DNA from: Periplaneta americana
Taxonomy: Eukaryota; Arthropoda; Insecta; Blattodea; Blattidae
Direction of reading: 5' to 3'
DNA length: 64,000 nucleotides
NCBI RefSeq assembly: GCF_040183065.1
Contig: NC_091119.1
Span: 201,581,043 to 201,645,042, forward strand
The notes beneath the pieces were generated by a model, which was not told the origin of the DNA, made no database searches, and worked only from the letters and a program-made list of their open reading frames with translations. The position numbers and the translations under genes were made by a program. This document shows positions 1 to 12,776 of this stretch, piece after piece; the stretch's first letter is position 1; every line of letters begins with the position of its first letter.

Positions 1-77
1 GATCTGAAGATTGATACTATATAAAATCAGCGGTGTTTTAAGGTAGCCGGGACGTTTGCACATTTAATCTTCTAGAT

Positions 78-1299
78 CAGCGTTTCTCACACTATGGTCC
101 GCGGACCACCTGTGGTCCTCGAGGTCTGCCCTTGTGGTCCTTCAAAAAAGACAGAAGAAAAAATAAAATTCAAACGAATTGCGTATCACACTATAGCTGA
201 AAATCTCAGAGTTTGTAAATGACACATGGCAATCGCCTTTCACTTTTTCTCCCAGTACTGACATTTTATGAAATGTATTTACCCTGCCCGTCTATCGACT
301 TCCCACTCTTCTCTCAGAAAAAAAAAAAAAAAAAAAATTAAAGCACTATGAACATGGTGTTTCTCGCAATCTTTTCCCTGCACATCTGGCGCCGCGCCTG
401 TAACTCAGCTAAGGACTACCCGAATTCATAACAGAACCAAAGTACCAACCTTTTCATGTGTTTATGACTTTCTTAATAGTTTGCACATTGAAATGGTCAC
501 GTAATGTACGTCGTACACCAATAATAGAACATGCAAAATTGCATCTTTACTTGTTGAAAATCGGGCATGTTTCTGCATTAATTTTTTAATTCTCTTTTTG
601 CAGATATAAGAAATTTTCTTCTATTAAGATTAACATAATTAGTTAATACTAATATAAAACTAATTGAATTAAATTAATTTTATGCTCGACCATGCCGAAA
701 TGTAGTAATTATACACCTGGTAGCAGCCCTTTAATGGACCTCATTAAAGTACACCTATTCATTAAAGTTCAGGTGTTCCACCAATCAGCAAATACCATTG
801 TAGCAAATTGAAAGCGCAAGTATCGATTATTCTCGGATATGCAATCGAAAGACAACTAGAGCGAGATTAGACAATATTAAACTCAGTCGAAAAAAACAAC
901 ACACAAATTAACATCAATTCACCGTCATCTTCCAGCCTTTCACAAAGCACATTCCCACAAATTCATTTCACCAATTGCCAGAAAAAATCATTATGGTCGA
1001 GCGTAAAAAGTCGTATGAAACTTGACTATAATGGTAATTAAGACGCTCGTATGAAAATTATGAAACTCGCTTGCGCTCGTTTCATAAACATACTCGCGTC
1101 TTAGTTACTACCATTATAGGCTCGTTGCATAATGTACTATTAATTAATTATTTCTACATTAAAGTGTAAGTATATTGATATTAAAATATGCTACGTAAAT
1201 GATAAATTTGCTTTCGAAGGGAACAATAGTAAGGTGGTCCGTGGAACTGTTCTGACTTAAACAAGTGGTCCCCACTTCAGAAAAGTTTGTGAAACGCTG
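78..1299. mobile_element. hAT-like DNA transposon relic, non-coding
   Basis: The ends form imperfect terminal inverted repeats: the left begins CAGCGTTTCTCACAC and the reverse complement of the right end begins CAGCGTTTCACAAAC. CAG...CTG ends are typical of hAT elements, which duplicate 8 bp on insertion. The flanking 8-mers (TTCTAGAT and TGGTAAGT) agree at only 4 of 8 positions, so the duplication is decayed or the boundary is slightly off. No transposase frame remains, so this is a non-autonomous or eroded copy. It contains a separate strong palindrome near 1022-1121. Confidence 0.6.
1022..1121. repeat. Long imperfect palindrome (foldback hairpin) inside the hAT-like element
   Basis: The left arm, from GACTATAATGGTAATTAAGA to ATGAAACTCG, is mirrored by the right arm CTCGTTTCAT to CTACCATTATAGG around a short CTTGCG centre. 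It may be a small MITE nested in the hAT copy. Confidence 0.7.
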
Positions 1300-1997
1300 T
1301 GGTAAGTCATTAAGACTGAAAATTGATTACATCTTATACTGTATCAGTCTTTTAGACCCAGGCTGACATGTTCCGAAGACACAGTGACCCTGAACTACCA
1401 GTCTTAGTTTTTAATTTATTGTTGGAAATAATTCACCTCACGTTCGTTGGAAAAAAGTAGCCTATGCGAGAACCAATTACAAACAGAAGACTAAAGGTTA
1501 TCAACATTCAGGATGTGATCTTGACAGTACAGAACATGCCTCGGAACCGAGGAAAAGCCTTGGCTTGGAGCTTTCCAAGTGCTGAGCATAGGCCTAAGGA
1601 GTTATCGACAACAGACTTGTGTTCACGTCTCACTGGAGCATTATAAACTGGCTTCACTCACTTGCTGATGTCAGGTTGCTGGACTTTTTACTGTTTACTT
1701 TCTCGTCTATCACCGATTTCTTTCTTCTTCTCGTACTGTATGTCTATTTGATTCTTGTCTCCTTCGTACCTTACTTCTTTCTTCTATTCACGTCTGTGTT
1801 GTACACTCCTATATAAATTAACTTTTTCTCTTCTTTGCTGTGTTGATCTACTTTCTATTTTCTGTATTTATTTTATAGTTATGCCGGGTACAGAAACTTA
1901 TCACAAATCTGATGAAATTATATCAGTATGTTCACAGAAATTCAACTTTTCAGTTTATAAATACGGTATTATTATCTTCATTCACGGGTTAGGTCCT
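1300..1997. other. Unassigned AT-rich interval
   Basis: No recognisable gene. The short frames here, including those running into the next array, show no domain and have transposon-desert composition. The second half becomes T/C-rich and grades into the minisatellite. Confidence 0.5.
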
Positions 1998-3705
1998 TGT
2001 CATTGTATTTCTCTTGTTCTCCTTATGTTCCCTTTGTTCTCGTGTTCCCCTTGTTCCCCCATTCATCTCTGTGTGTTCCAGTTCACCTCTTTGTACTTCC
2101 CTTCTCCTTGTCTTCTTTTTGTACTTCTGTTACCCTTGTTCTCCTTGCATTTCCCTTGTTCTGCTTGTATCTCTGAGTTCCCTGCATTCTCCTTGTTTTC
2201 CTTGTCTTGGCCTTCTTCTGTTTGTCTTCGCCTTGTTTTGTTTTTGTGTTCCCCGTGTTCTCCTTGTGTTTGCGTTGTCATCCTTGTCTTTCCCTTATTC
2301 TCCTTGTCTTCGTTTTCTTCTGCCTGTCTTCCCTTGTGCTCTCTGTCTTCCCCTTGTTCTCCTTGTGTTACTCTTCTTCTTGTACTCCCCTTATATTCCT
2401 CTTTTCTTCTTGTATCCCCTTGTTCTCCTTGTATTCCCCTTGTATTCCTTGTCTTAGCGTTGTTCTGATTGTCTTCCCTTTGTTTTCCTTGTCTTCCCCT
2501 TGTTTTCCTTGTATCCCCTTGTTTTCCTTGTATCCCCCTTGTTTTCCTTGTCTTAGCCTTGTTCTGATTGTCTTCCCCTTGTTTTCCTTGTCTTAGCCTT
2601 GTTATGATTGTCTTCCCCTTGTGTTAGCCTTGTTCTGATTGCCTTCCCCTTGTTTTCCTTGTATTCCCCTTGTTCTCCTTGTGTTAGCCTTGTTCTGATT
2701 GTCTTCCCCTTGTTTTCCTTGTATTCCCCTTGTTTACCTTGTGTTAGCCTTGTTCTGATTGTCTTCCCCTTGTTTTCCTTGTATTCCCCTTGTTATGATT
2801 GTCTTCCCCTTGTGTTAGTCTTGTTCTGATTGTCTTCCCCTTGTTTTCCTTGTATTCCCCTTGTTTTCCTTGTCTTAGCCTTGTTCTGATTGTCTTCCCC
2901 TTGTGTTAGCCATGTTCTGATTGTCTTCCCTTGTTTTCCTTGTATTCCCCTTGTTTTCCTTGTCTTAGCCTTGTTATGATTGTCTTCCCCTTGTGTTAGC
3001 CTTGTTCTGAGTGTCTTCCCCTTGTTTTCCTTGTATTCCCCTTGTTTACCTTGTCTTAACCTTGTTCTGATTGTCTTCCCCTTGTTTTCCTTGTATTCCC
3101 CTTGTTTTCCTTGTCTTAGCCTTGTTATGATTGTCTTCCCCTTGTGTTAGCCTTGTTCTGATTGTCTTCCCCTTGTTTTCCTTGTATTCCCCTTGTTTAC
3201 CTTGTCTTAGCCTTGTTCTGATTGTCTTCCCCTTGTTTTCCTTGTATTCCCCTTGTTTTCCTTGTCTTAGCCTTGTTATGATTGTCTTCCCCTTGTGTTA
3301 GCCTTGTTGTGATTGTCTTCCCCTTGTTTTCCTTGTATTCCCCTTGTTTACCTTGTCTTAGCCTTGTTCTGATTGTCTTCCCCTTGTTTTCCTTGTATTC
3401 CCCTTGTTTTCCTTGTCTTAGCCTTGTTATGATTGTCTTCCCCTTGTGTTAGCCTTGTTCTGATTGTCTTCCCCTTGTTTTCCTTGTATTCCCCTTGTTT
3501 ACCTTGTGTTAGCCTTGTTCTGATTGTCTTCCCCTTGTTTTCCTTGTCTTAGCCTTGTTATGATTGTCTTCCCCTTGTGTTAGCCTTGTTCTGATTGTCT
3601 TCCCCTTATTTTCCTTGTATTCCCCTTGTTCTCCTTGTGGTTGTCTTCCCTTTGTTCTCCTTACGTTCCCCCTGGTCTCCTTGCTTTTCCGTTGCTCTCA
3701 CTTTT
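1998..3705. repeat. Pyrimidine-rich minisatellite, array 1
   Basis: A T/C-rich array is built from roughly 10-bp modules such as CCCCTTGTTT and TCCTTGTATT. These are arranged in 20-bp units and higher-order blocks of about 60 bp that include the variants TTCTGATTGTC and TTGTCTTAGCC. Open frames across it (Ser/Pro/Cys/Leu/Phe-rich) arise because pure pyrimidine DNA contains no stop codons; none resembles a protein. It is the same family as the array at 20605-21800, in the same orientation. Confidence 0.9.
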
Positions 3706-6045
3706 TCTCTTATTTTCTTTCTCACTCCACCACACACAGTTTCACGTAATGGTATGCAGAATAGTAAAGCTATGCACCTGTCTATTTATTACAACATTTC
3801 TTGCTCTTCGATTACACTAAATACAGATTGTTGTACTAGTATGAATTGCATTTTTCATTTCCGGTTTGTAATTGGAGTCAGCGGTTAGCTGTCTGTTATC
3901 TATTTTCTGTTTTTAACACGATACATTGACTGAATAGAACAACATTGTCCACCATCTTGAATGCTCGCGCAGTAGAAGAAGACAAGCGCGCAGTCCCACT
4001 TGTTGACGTCACTAATCAACTGTCCTCGGAGCTAAATGGACAGGCGTTGCATTCGAGTAGACGAAATTTGTCGTTAATGAATCGTCCAGATGGTTTAGAT
4101 TGTTGTTTGCTGGTGCCTAACTCCGTCAATAGCCAGCAGGACCTTCTGGCTCTCTGTTGCTATGGCGACTTGCAGCTACTCGACGCGGAAAAAAGAATGA
4201 ATAGCGTCTCTACGCAAAGAAAGTTCACATTTTTCTGAATGTTATATGTCTCAATGAGCGAGTTTATTAATGCTAAAGGACAATATTACGTTAATACTTA
4301 CTAAATATGCAAACGTAGACAGTTGAAATATGCATCCATAGATAGTTGCGCACCACCAGGATCGCTACTATCGCCTCATCACAGACTCTTTCCCTAGCAG
4401 ACCATAAAATGTATTCTACTTTCGATATGGTGTTCTTTTGAAAAAAATTAACACCTTCCTTCCACTATCGAAATATGAAATACATAAGGTTTATATATTA
4501 TTTTCATAAAATATATATCATATTCTATAAACTCACCTTCCTGGATCTTTCGGAAGAAGGATAACTCTAACCTATTTTTCTTACAAGTACTACAAACGTC
4601 TCTTTGTCCCATATTATTATTCAAATTATTGTATTTTAGCCATTTACAGTTATTACAACCGATAACGAACATTTCACAGTTTACACAACTTTTCACAGCA
4701 ATACGAAATACGGCACAGTCAATGCTTTTTCGATCTAGACCAGGCCGTAATGTATGTTCGGGTTTTCTATTTCAGTGTATGCAGCTCAATGAAATATTAT
4801 ATTATAACTTTATTGCGTATCATAGCTAAGTTTTATTTAGTGTAATGTGTCCATAAGTTACCTTTACTTCTTGTTGCATAATATGTTGCAGAAATAATTA
4901 CAAAACTGTGTTATTTTAATGTGAAGAGAATTTTACATGTTAACATAATCTGTTCGCGTCAACATTTCAAGTTTAGAATGGAAGCTATTTTGAGGTTTAA
5001 TAAAAAAGAATTTATATCGTGATTTCAATTTAGCACATCTACCTTCCTTAAATGTAGACAAAACATTTACCATACCACTCCTATGAAATTAGTGTACGTA
5101 CAATTGTGTTACTTCGTCTCTTAAGTAGTAGATAAATACAGTAATTCAGTACTCAATTGTAGTATTAAAATACAAATTGAATGTCTGGGGTATCATACAT
5201 GACATTATGCTTAATTATAATGTATGATTGCGAATTTAGGAATATAAGTTAAATATAGTAAACATAACCTATAATTTTCATATGAATGGCAAGGCATTGG
5301 ATATCACTAAATTTAGACAGAAAGGGGCAACTGGTACAGTAAACATAACCTATAACTTTAAAATATCTAAATATCCGTGCGGTGCAACTGAAAATTATTG
5401 AATCGTGCATAAATGAATGTACAAGAATTTCGCAATATTTAATCGAAATAAAGGCAGGTATTACACATACGAACAACGTAATTTTCATAGCAAAAATATT
5501 ACTCGCAAGTGAATTATGTCTGAAGTGTATCATAATCATTGTTTTAAATTTTCTTAATGGAATTACACTACATTTAGAGAAACACATGTTACTGTTTATG
5601 CATTCCAACTAATTTATATGGTTGAAACGCCGCCCTTCGTGATCGGGTTAAGCGAGTTACATGGTCTGCCTTACGGCCTGTATTAGATCACGATGGCAGT
5701 GGCACAGTCTATTGTTCCTAGTACTCACAGCGCTCCAAGCGGCTAGCAACTATCGCTAGATTTGCAAAAAATCATCCCAAACTTCGTGACTGTATATAGT
5801 AGACTGTGGTTTAATCAAAATATCTTCTTTATTCCCAGTTTCACCAAGCTTTGTTAAATACTTAACATGTCGTTAAAGCACTTTAACAGTAAATTTGGTT
5901 AATGCTAACATCATGTTAAAGCTATTGCTAAATTAAGATCCAATATTGCAACACTGAAATCCTTAATATCCTGTCATGGCTCCCAGAGAAAATATGCATT
6001 TTTTGTATTAAGATATAGCTAAATGACAGCTGTGTACATGTGACA
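3706..6045. other. Unassigned interval with one small frame
   Basis: A 97-codon frame lies at 3945-4238 on the + strand in a locally GC-richer patch; I do not recognise it and it has no domain. The patch holds a perfect CRE palindrome TGACGTCA (4004-4011) and an X-box-like GTTGCTATGGCGAC (4156-4169), so it could be a decayed promoter or first exon. The rest is AT-rich with only short frames. A possible small TIR element lies at 5703-5808, whose ends begin CACAGTCTA on opposite strands. Confidence 0.4.
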
Positions 6046-6737
6046 TGAAGATAAATGCAAATAAGACGAAGATCATGGGTGTCGGAAGGAAAATAAAGAA
6101 GGTAAACTTGCGAATTCTAAATGAGGCAGTAGAGCAAGTGGACATCTTCAAATACTTGGGTGTACTATAAGCAGTAACATGAGCTGCTGCCAGAAAGTCA
6201 AAAGGAGGATAGCAATGACAAAGGAAACTTTTAATAGAAAAAAGAGCATCTTCTGCAGACCTCTGGAAAAAGAACTAAGGAAGAGAATAGTGAAGTGATT
6301 TGTGTGGAGTGTAGCATTGTATGGGGCAGAAACATGGACATTACGACGAAGTGAAGAGAAGCTACTAGAAGCATTTGAAATGTGGATACGGAGAAGAATG
6401 GAACGTGTGAAATGGACAGACATAATAAGAAATGAAGCTGTGTTGGAAAGAGTGGGTGAAGAAAGAATGATGCTGAAACTGATCAGGAAGAGGAAAAGGA
6501 ATTGGTTGGGTCACTGGCTGAGAAGAAACTGCCTACTGAAGGATGCGCTGGAAGGAATGGTGAACGGGAGAAGAGTTCGGGGCAGAAGAAGATATCAGAT
6601 GATAGACGACGTTAAGATATATGGATCATAAGAGGAGACAAAGAGGAAGGCAGAAAATAGGAAAGATTGGAGAATGTTGGGTTTGCAGTGAAAGACCTGC
6701 CCTTGGGCAGAACACTGCGAATGAGTGAAAGAATGAA
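6046..6737 (+). mobile_element. LINE 3' end (second reverse-transcriptase family), broken
   Basis: This is the C-terminal part of a LINE reverse transcriptase plus its 3' tail. Conceptual translation shows NKTKIMGVGRK and FKYLG (end of the palm domain), then LYGAETWTLRRSEEKLLEAF and WLGHWLRRNCLL. That module follows the polymerase domain in this LINE group. A frameshift lies just after FKYLG near 6167, and a TGA lies before the open 109-codon stretch at 6302-6631. The element ends in a GAAT-rich tail after GCCCTTGGGCAGAACACT. Relatives occur at 18795-19620, about 36760-36890 and about 39480-39580. Non-functional. Confidence 0.8.
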
Positions 6738-7183
6738 TTTGGCATTGTTGTAGTTCAAGAAAATAATCATAGAAGAAATAATTAGATTTATCAGAAAAAC
6801 AGTTTACATGTAAGATGACTAATGACGTGTAAAAATACGTTAAGTGTCTAATATATGAAAATAATGTATTCAGCAGTGCAATCATCTTCATTTTCTAATG
6901 GTGTTATTTCATCCTGGATAATTCAAAGAATCTTCGCGCCCATATCATCAATTTTTGGGGTGAAAGTATCACAGCCTGTTTTTCCGACGTTCCACTGTTT
7001 CTTAGCTTTCCTCTTAATATTTTCATAACATTTATTTCTTTCATATTTCTCGTTTTTATATTGGTTGAAATCTTAGGTTAAGGAAACCCATGCTTGTTCC
7101 TTTTGCCTTATGGGAATTCCATCACTACGTTTGTTTGAAATTACATTCTTACAAAAATAGTTTCTAGATCTACTAAAATATAT
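6738..7183. other. Unassigned AT-rich interval
   Basis: No coding potential or recognised repeat seen. Confidence 0.4.
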
Positions 7184-7987
7184 TTTGTGCGAGATCGTGC
7201 GTATTTGCTTGCGTTCCGCACAGAACCAATACGCGGTAAGTGTGAAATACCACATTCAGTATTCCCAACGTAACAAACATAACAATTTCCCTCTTCTTAC
7301 CGCTTAAGCGCGACATTCATTTTACTGCTTTAGGCTTTTAACATATTATTTTTAGAGACGTTTAACATAGTAATAATTATAAATTGGAAACTTACCACTG
7401 CAATTTCACCTAAATTGCAATGTTAATAATTGTTTTTAAATATTTGCAAAAATTAAGTAAAGTTTACTACTCCACGAAACTTATTGCATTCCTGATACAA
7501 GTAACATTAAGGAAGCCGTGAAAAAATCAACAAGATTCCAGATGCCGATGTTATTACTGCAATATGTTATATAAATAATATTGTTGAAATATTAAAATGA
7601 AAAATAAATCATTACATAACCTTACCGTTTGTTTTAAGTTCGCGTTTATAGACTGGGGGGAAAAAAAGACAGACGTATATCACGGCCTGCTGGAGTATAG
7701 TAAACACAGAAAACTTTTTATAGCAACAATGTTGAAGAGAGATATTTTGGTTTCCGAAGTTGGCGTCATTAAACAGAAATCAAGATGGAGATTTCATTGC
7801 AACTAATTAGAAATTCGTCTTTCAGGTATGTAATAAACGATCTTCGCACAAAATAATGTACGACACACGAGCGGTATATTTGTTTCATGTTCTCGGAAAT
7901 TAAAAAAGCTCAACTACGTTTCGCTTTTTCAATCTTTTCCTCGACCATGAAAACGTCAACATACCGCTCTTGTAACGTATATTACTA
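7184..7987 (+). mobile_element. Unclassified 0.8-kb interspersed repeat, copy 1
   Basis: This is one of four copies in the window (also 57366-58170 on +, 32119-32856 and 33390-34187 on -). All start TTTGTGCGAGATCGTGCG and end TATATTACTA or CATATTACTA. The two ends are not inverted repeats of each other, no target duplication is evident, and there is no long frame. A subterminal hairpin near the right end pairs GAGCGGTATGTT with AACATACCGCTC about 100 bp apart. Class unknown; a Helitron-like or other non-TIR element is possible. Confidence 0.8.
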
Positions 7988-8846
7988 TTGGGGTAAAGTT
8001 ACTGCTCCTTACACTTTTTTACCTTCGATTTCCATTTATTATATTAATCTGTAATACTTACATACTTACACAATGTAGAAATGCAATTTGTATCTCAAAA
8101 AAGGAAGAAAAAACGAGCAAAATTCTATTAAATTCTTTGTTTGAAATATCTCAAAGAATAACTCCCTGGAATTGACATTACTTACTCTGTATTTCTGACG
8201 ACAATATCTGAGTAAAATGGACGTTGAAGTTTTTTTTTTTCTGTAACTTCTCCGTCGTCAGATTCTCGGATAGTAGCAGGTTCCAAACTACAGTTCGACA
8301 AAATGAACTGAGTGCTGTATCATCCCTCAATAATAGTATGTCGTGAGGCGTGAAGGTCTGACGTAACACGCTGTAGGACTGAACTGTATACACAACTAGA
8401 GATGATTTCACACTATTACAAGGTCTGTTTGAAATAGACGATGATGTTACTGTGTATTGGTTTAACATAAGATGTCTTTCGTAAGACTCAGAAAATATAC
8501 TCAGATTCTTGATCTGAGAGATCTTGAAATGGGAATGAAAATAAATGAAATTGGCTAAATTTATACAGGAGTGCGAAGTGCTAAAGTTAGCCTATAATAT
8601 CGATGTTACTGCTGCTACTGTTAGTAATTCTGGTACTTTCAGTGTTGCCAACAAGGATTAGATAAATGTAGCTAAATCGTTATTTAAACATTGCTCAAAG
8701 TGCTGGGTACGGTAAGTAAAACAGATCTGTAACAATAGTCTGAAAATTATTACATTCTTTTATACCAACGGGGTCCAAACTCTTTCATTTGGAAGATGAT
8801 CGGTAGGAGGCCACATGTTATAATACTTACAATAATTCCTGGAAAT
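7988..8846. other. Unassigned interval
   Basis: AT-rich DNA with only short frames and no recognised repeat. Confidence 0.4.
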
Positions 8847-8860
8847 GCAAATAAATTTAT

Positions 8861-9538
8861 TACTTACTGGCTTTTAAGGAACCCGGAGGTTCATTGCCGC
8901 CCTCGCATAAGTCCGCCATCGGTCCCTATCCTGTGCAAGATTAATCCATTCTCTATCATCATATCCCACCTCCTTCAAATCCATTTTAATATTATCCTCC
9001 CATCTACGTCTCGGCCTCCCTAAAGGTCTTTTTCCCTCCGGCCTCCCAACTAACACTCTATATTCATTTCTGGATTCGCCCATACGTGCTATATACCCTG
9101 TCCAGTCTCAAACGTCTGGATTTAATGTTCCTAATTATGTCAGGTGAAGAATACAATGCGTGCAGTTCTGTGTTGTGTAACTTTCTCCATTCTCCTGTAA
9201 CTTCATCCCTCTTAGCCCCAAATATTTTTCTAAGCACCTTATTCTCAAACACCCTTAACCCATGTTCCTCTCTCAAAGTGAGAGTCCAAGTTTCACAACC
9301 ATAAACAACAACCGGTAATATAACTGTTTTATAAATTCTAACTTTTAAGATTTTTTGACAGCAGACTGGATGATAAAATCTTCTCAACCGAATAATAACA
9401 GGCATTTCTCATATTTATTCTGTGTTTAATTTCCTCCCGAGTGTCATTTATATTTGTTACTGTTGCTCCAAGATATTTGAACTTCTCCACCTCTGCAAAA
9501 GATAAATTTCCAATTTTTATATTTCCATTTCGTACAGG
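8861..9538 (-). mobile_element. 5'-truncated LINE, main family, with 14-bp target duplication
   Basis: Reading on the minus strand, the fragment encodes the LINE C-terminal module: [58 protein letters not shown] and AAMNLRVP. It is split by a frameshift near 9070-9085 and ends in the family tail of TAAG repeats. The target duplication GCAAATAAATTTAT is perfect at 8847-8860 and 9539-9552. This proves target-primed insertion of a 678-bp 5'-truncated copy. The catalytic reverse transcriptase part is absent. Confidence 0.93.
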
Positions 9539-9552
9539 GCAAATAAATTTAT

Positions 9553-9756
9553 ATATGCTATAATTTCAGTAAATATTTGGCAGGGAAATACATTTAGTTT
9601 AAATTTTTTTTTTCCTCGCAGTTGTATTTCAGAAAAGAATAATTAATTTCAGAAATAATAAATTGTACCTATTTCAAATTAGTAACTTTTATTTCAGAAA
9701 ACATCAATTGTATTTCTGATTAGTAACTTATAATTTAAGAAAACATCAATAAAATC
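9553..9756. repeat. Short AT-rich duplicated segment
   Basis: Repeated TTAGTAACTTTTATTTCAG and AAAACATCAAT motifs show a degenerate tandem duplication of about 50 bp just upstream of the SINE. Confidence 0.45.
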
Positions 9757-9950
9757 CACCGGCGCCGTAGCTCAGAAGGTAGCGCGTTTGGATGCTGATC
9801 AGGAGTTGCGCTCGGGCGTGGTTCTATTTTCTCTTAAACTGATTACCTGGTTGGAATTTTTCATCTCGCCAAATATCATCTCGCTATCACCAATCGCATC
9901 GACGCTAAATAACCTAGCAGTTGATACAGCGTCGTTAAATATCTAACTAA
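9757..9950 (+). mobile_element. tRNA-derived SINE
   Basis: The head GCGCCGTAGCTCAGAAGGTA is a tRNA-like D-arm/A box. The tail contains GACGCTAAATAACC and GCGTCGTTAAATA, shared with the SINEs at 61613-61870 and 19771-19980. The internal region is shortened or degraded and no clear target duplication is visible. It sits immediately against the satellite array. Confidence 0.8.
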
Positions 9951-9955
9951 AAAAA

Positions 9956-12776
9956 ACGACGACTGGTTACTATAGCAACTTTAAAAATTACAATGTCACA
10001 CGATAACTGGTTAATATAGCAAATTTAGAAATAAAAATGTCACACGACAACTGGTTACTATAACAACCTTCGAAATGACAATGTCACACTACGACTGGTT
10101 ATTATAGCAACCCTAGAAATAACAATGTCACGAGAACTGGTTACTAATTCAACCCTAGAAATAACAATGTCACGACAACTAGTTACTAATGCAACACTAG
10201 AAATAACAATGTCACGAGAACTTTTTACTAATGCAACCCTAGAAATAACAATGTCACGACAACTGGTTACTAATGCAACACTAGAAATAACAATGTTACG
10301 ACAACTGGTTACTAATGCAACACTAGAAATAACAATGTCACGACAACTGGTTACTAATGCAACACTAGAAATAACAATGTCACGACAACTGGTTACTAAT
10401 GCAACACTAGAAATAACAACGTCACGACAACTGGTTACTAATGCAACACTAGAAATAACAATGTCACGAGAACTTTTTACTAATGCAACCCTAGAAATAA
10501 CAATGTCACGACAACTGGTTACTAATGCAACACTAGAAATAACAATGTCACGACAACTGGTTACTAATGCAACACTAGAAATAACAATGTCACGACAACT
10601 AGTTACTAATGCAACACTAGAAATAACAATGTCACGAGAACTTTTTACTAATGCAACCCTAGAAATAACAATGTCACGACAACTGGTTACTAATGCAACA
10701 CTAGAAATAACAATGTCACGACAACTGGTTACTAATGCAACACTAGAAATAACAATGTCACGAGAACTAGTTACTAATGCAACACTAGAAATAACAATGT
10801 CACGACAACTGGTTACTAATGCAACACTAGAAATAACAATGTCACGAGAACTAGTTACTAATGCAACCCTAGAAATAACAATGTCACGACAACTGATTAC
10901 TAATGCAACACTAGAAATAACAATGTCACGACAACTGGTTACTAATGCAACACTAGAAATAACAATGTCACGACAACTGGTTACTAATGCAACCCTAGAA
11001 ATAACAATGTCACGACAACTGGTTACTAATGCAACACTAGAAATAACAACGTCACGACAACTGGTTACTAATGCGACACTAGAAATAACAATGTCACGAC
11101 AACTGGTTACTAATGCAACGCTAGAAATAACAATGTCACGACAACTGGTTACTAATGCAACCCTAGAAATAACAATGTCACGACAACTGGTTACTAATGC
11201 AACACTAGAAATAACAACGTCACGACAACTGGTTACTAATGCAACACTAGAAATAACAATGTCACGACAACTGGTTACTAATGCAACACTAGAAATAACA
11301 ACGTCACGACAACTGGTTACTGATGCAACCCTAGAAATAACAATGTCACGACAACTAGTTACTAATGCAACACTTGAAATAACAATGTCACTACAACTGG
11401 TTACTAATGCAACACTAGAAATAACAATGTCATGACAACTGGTTACTAATGCAACGCTAGAAATAACAATGTCACGAGAACTGGTTACTAATGCGACACT
11501 AGAAATAACAATGTCACGACAACTGGTTACTAATGCAACACTAGAAATAACAACGTCACGACAACTGGTTACTAATGCGACACTAGAAATAACAATGTCA
11601 CGAGAACTAGTTACTAATGCAACTCTAGAAATAACAATGTCACGACAACCGGTTACTAATGCAACACTAGAAATAACAATGTCATGACAACTGGTTACTA
11701 ATGCAACGCTAGAAATAACAATGTCACGACAACTGGTTACTAATGCAACACTAGAAATAACAACGTCACGACAACTGGTTACTAATGCAACCCTAGAAAT
11801 AACAATGTCACGACAACTGGTTACTAATGCGACACTAGAAATAACAATGTCACGACAACTGGTTACTAATGCGACACTAGAAATAACAATGTCACGACAA
11901 CTGGTTACTAATGCAACGCTAGAAATAACAATGTCACGACAACTGGTTACTAATGCAACACTAGAAATAACAACGTCACGACAACTGGTTACTAATGCAA
12001 CACTAGAAATAACAACGTCACGACAACTGGTTACTAATGCGACACTAGAAATAACAATGTCACGACAACTGGTTACTAATGCAACGCTAGAAATAACAAT
12101 GTCACGACAATTGGTTACTAATGCAACACTAGAAATAACAATGTCACGACAACTGGTTACTAATGCGACACTAGAAATAACAATGTCACGACAACTGGTT
12201 ACTAATGCGACACTAGAAATAACAATGTCACGACAACTGGTTACTAATGCGACACTAGAAATAACAACGTCACGACAAATGGTTACTAATGCGACACTAG
12301 AAATAACAATGTCACGACAACTGGTTACTAATGCAACGCTAGAAATAACAATGTCACGACAACTGGTTACTAATGCAACACTAGAAATAACAACGTCACG
12401 ACAACTGGTTACTAATGCAACCCTAGAAATAACAATGTCACGACAACTGGTTACTAATGCGACACTAGAAATAACAATGTCACGACAACTGGTTACTAAT
12501 GCGACACTAGAAATAACAATGTCACGACAACTGGTTACTAATGCGACACTAGAAATAACAACGTCACGACAACTGGTTACTAATGCGACACTAGAAATAA
12601 CAATGTCACGACAACTGGTTACTAATGCAACGCTATAAATAACAATGTCACGACAACTGGTTACTAATGCAACACTAGAAATAACAATGTCACGAGAACT
12701 GGTTACTAATGCAACGCTAGAAATAACAATGTCACGACAACTGGTTACTAATGCAACACTAGAAATAACAACGTTG
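9956..12776. repeat. 42-bp satellite array, open reading on both strands
   Basis: About 64 head-to-tail 42-bp units (GAAATAACAATGTCACGACA then ACTGGTTACTAATGCAACACTA) run from about 10090. They are preceded by degenerate 44-bp units whose ACTGG words start at 9962, 10006, 10050 and 10094. Because 42 is a multiple of 3 and the unit lacks stops in some frames, a 926-codon frame exists on the minus strand (10058-12838, 14-residue repeat SCRDIVISSVALVT). Frames of 436, 72 and 305 codons exist on + (repeat MSRQLVTNATLEIT). No signal peptide, domain or promoter supports translation. Variant words stay in strict 42-bp register, with blocks about 630 bp (15 units) apart. Confidence 0.95.

Noticed and set aside
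1755..3888. Several frames of 60-240 codons rich in Ser, Pro, Cys and Phe
   Set aside because: Same cause: stop-free T/C-rich repeat DNA.
5703..5808. Small TIR element with CACAGTCTA ends
   Set aside because: The ends match over about 9 bases only and no target duplication was found; kept as a note rather than a called element.
9956..12776. CRISPR-like array of regular repeats
   Set aside because: The 42-bp units are contiguous with no unique spacers, and the context is an animal genome.
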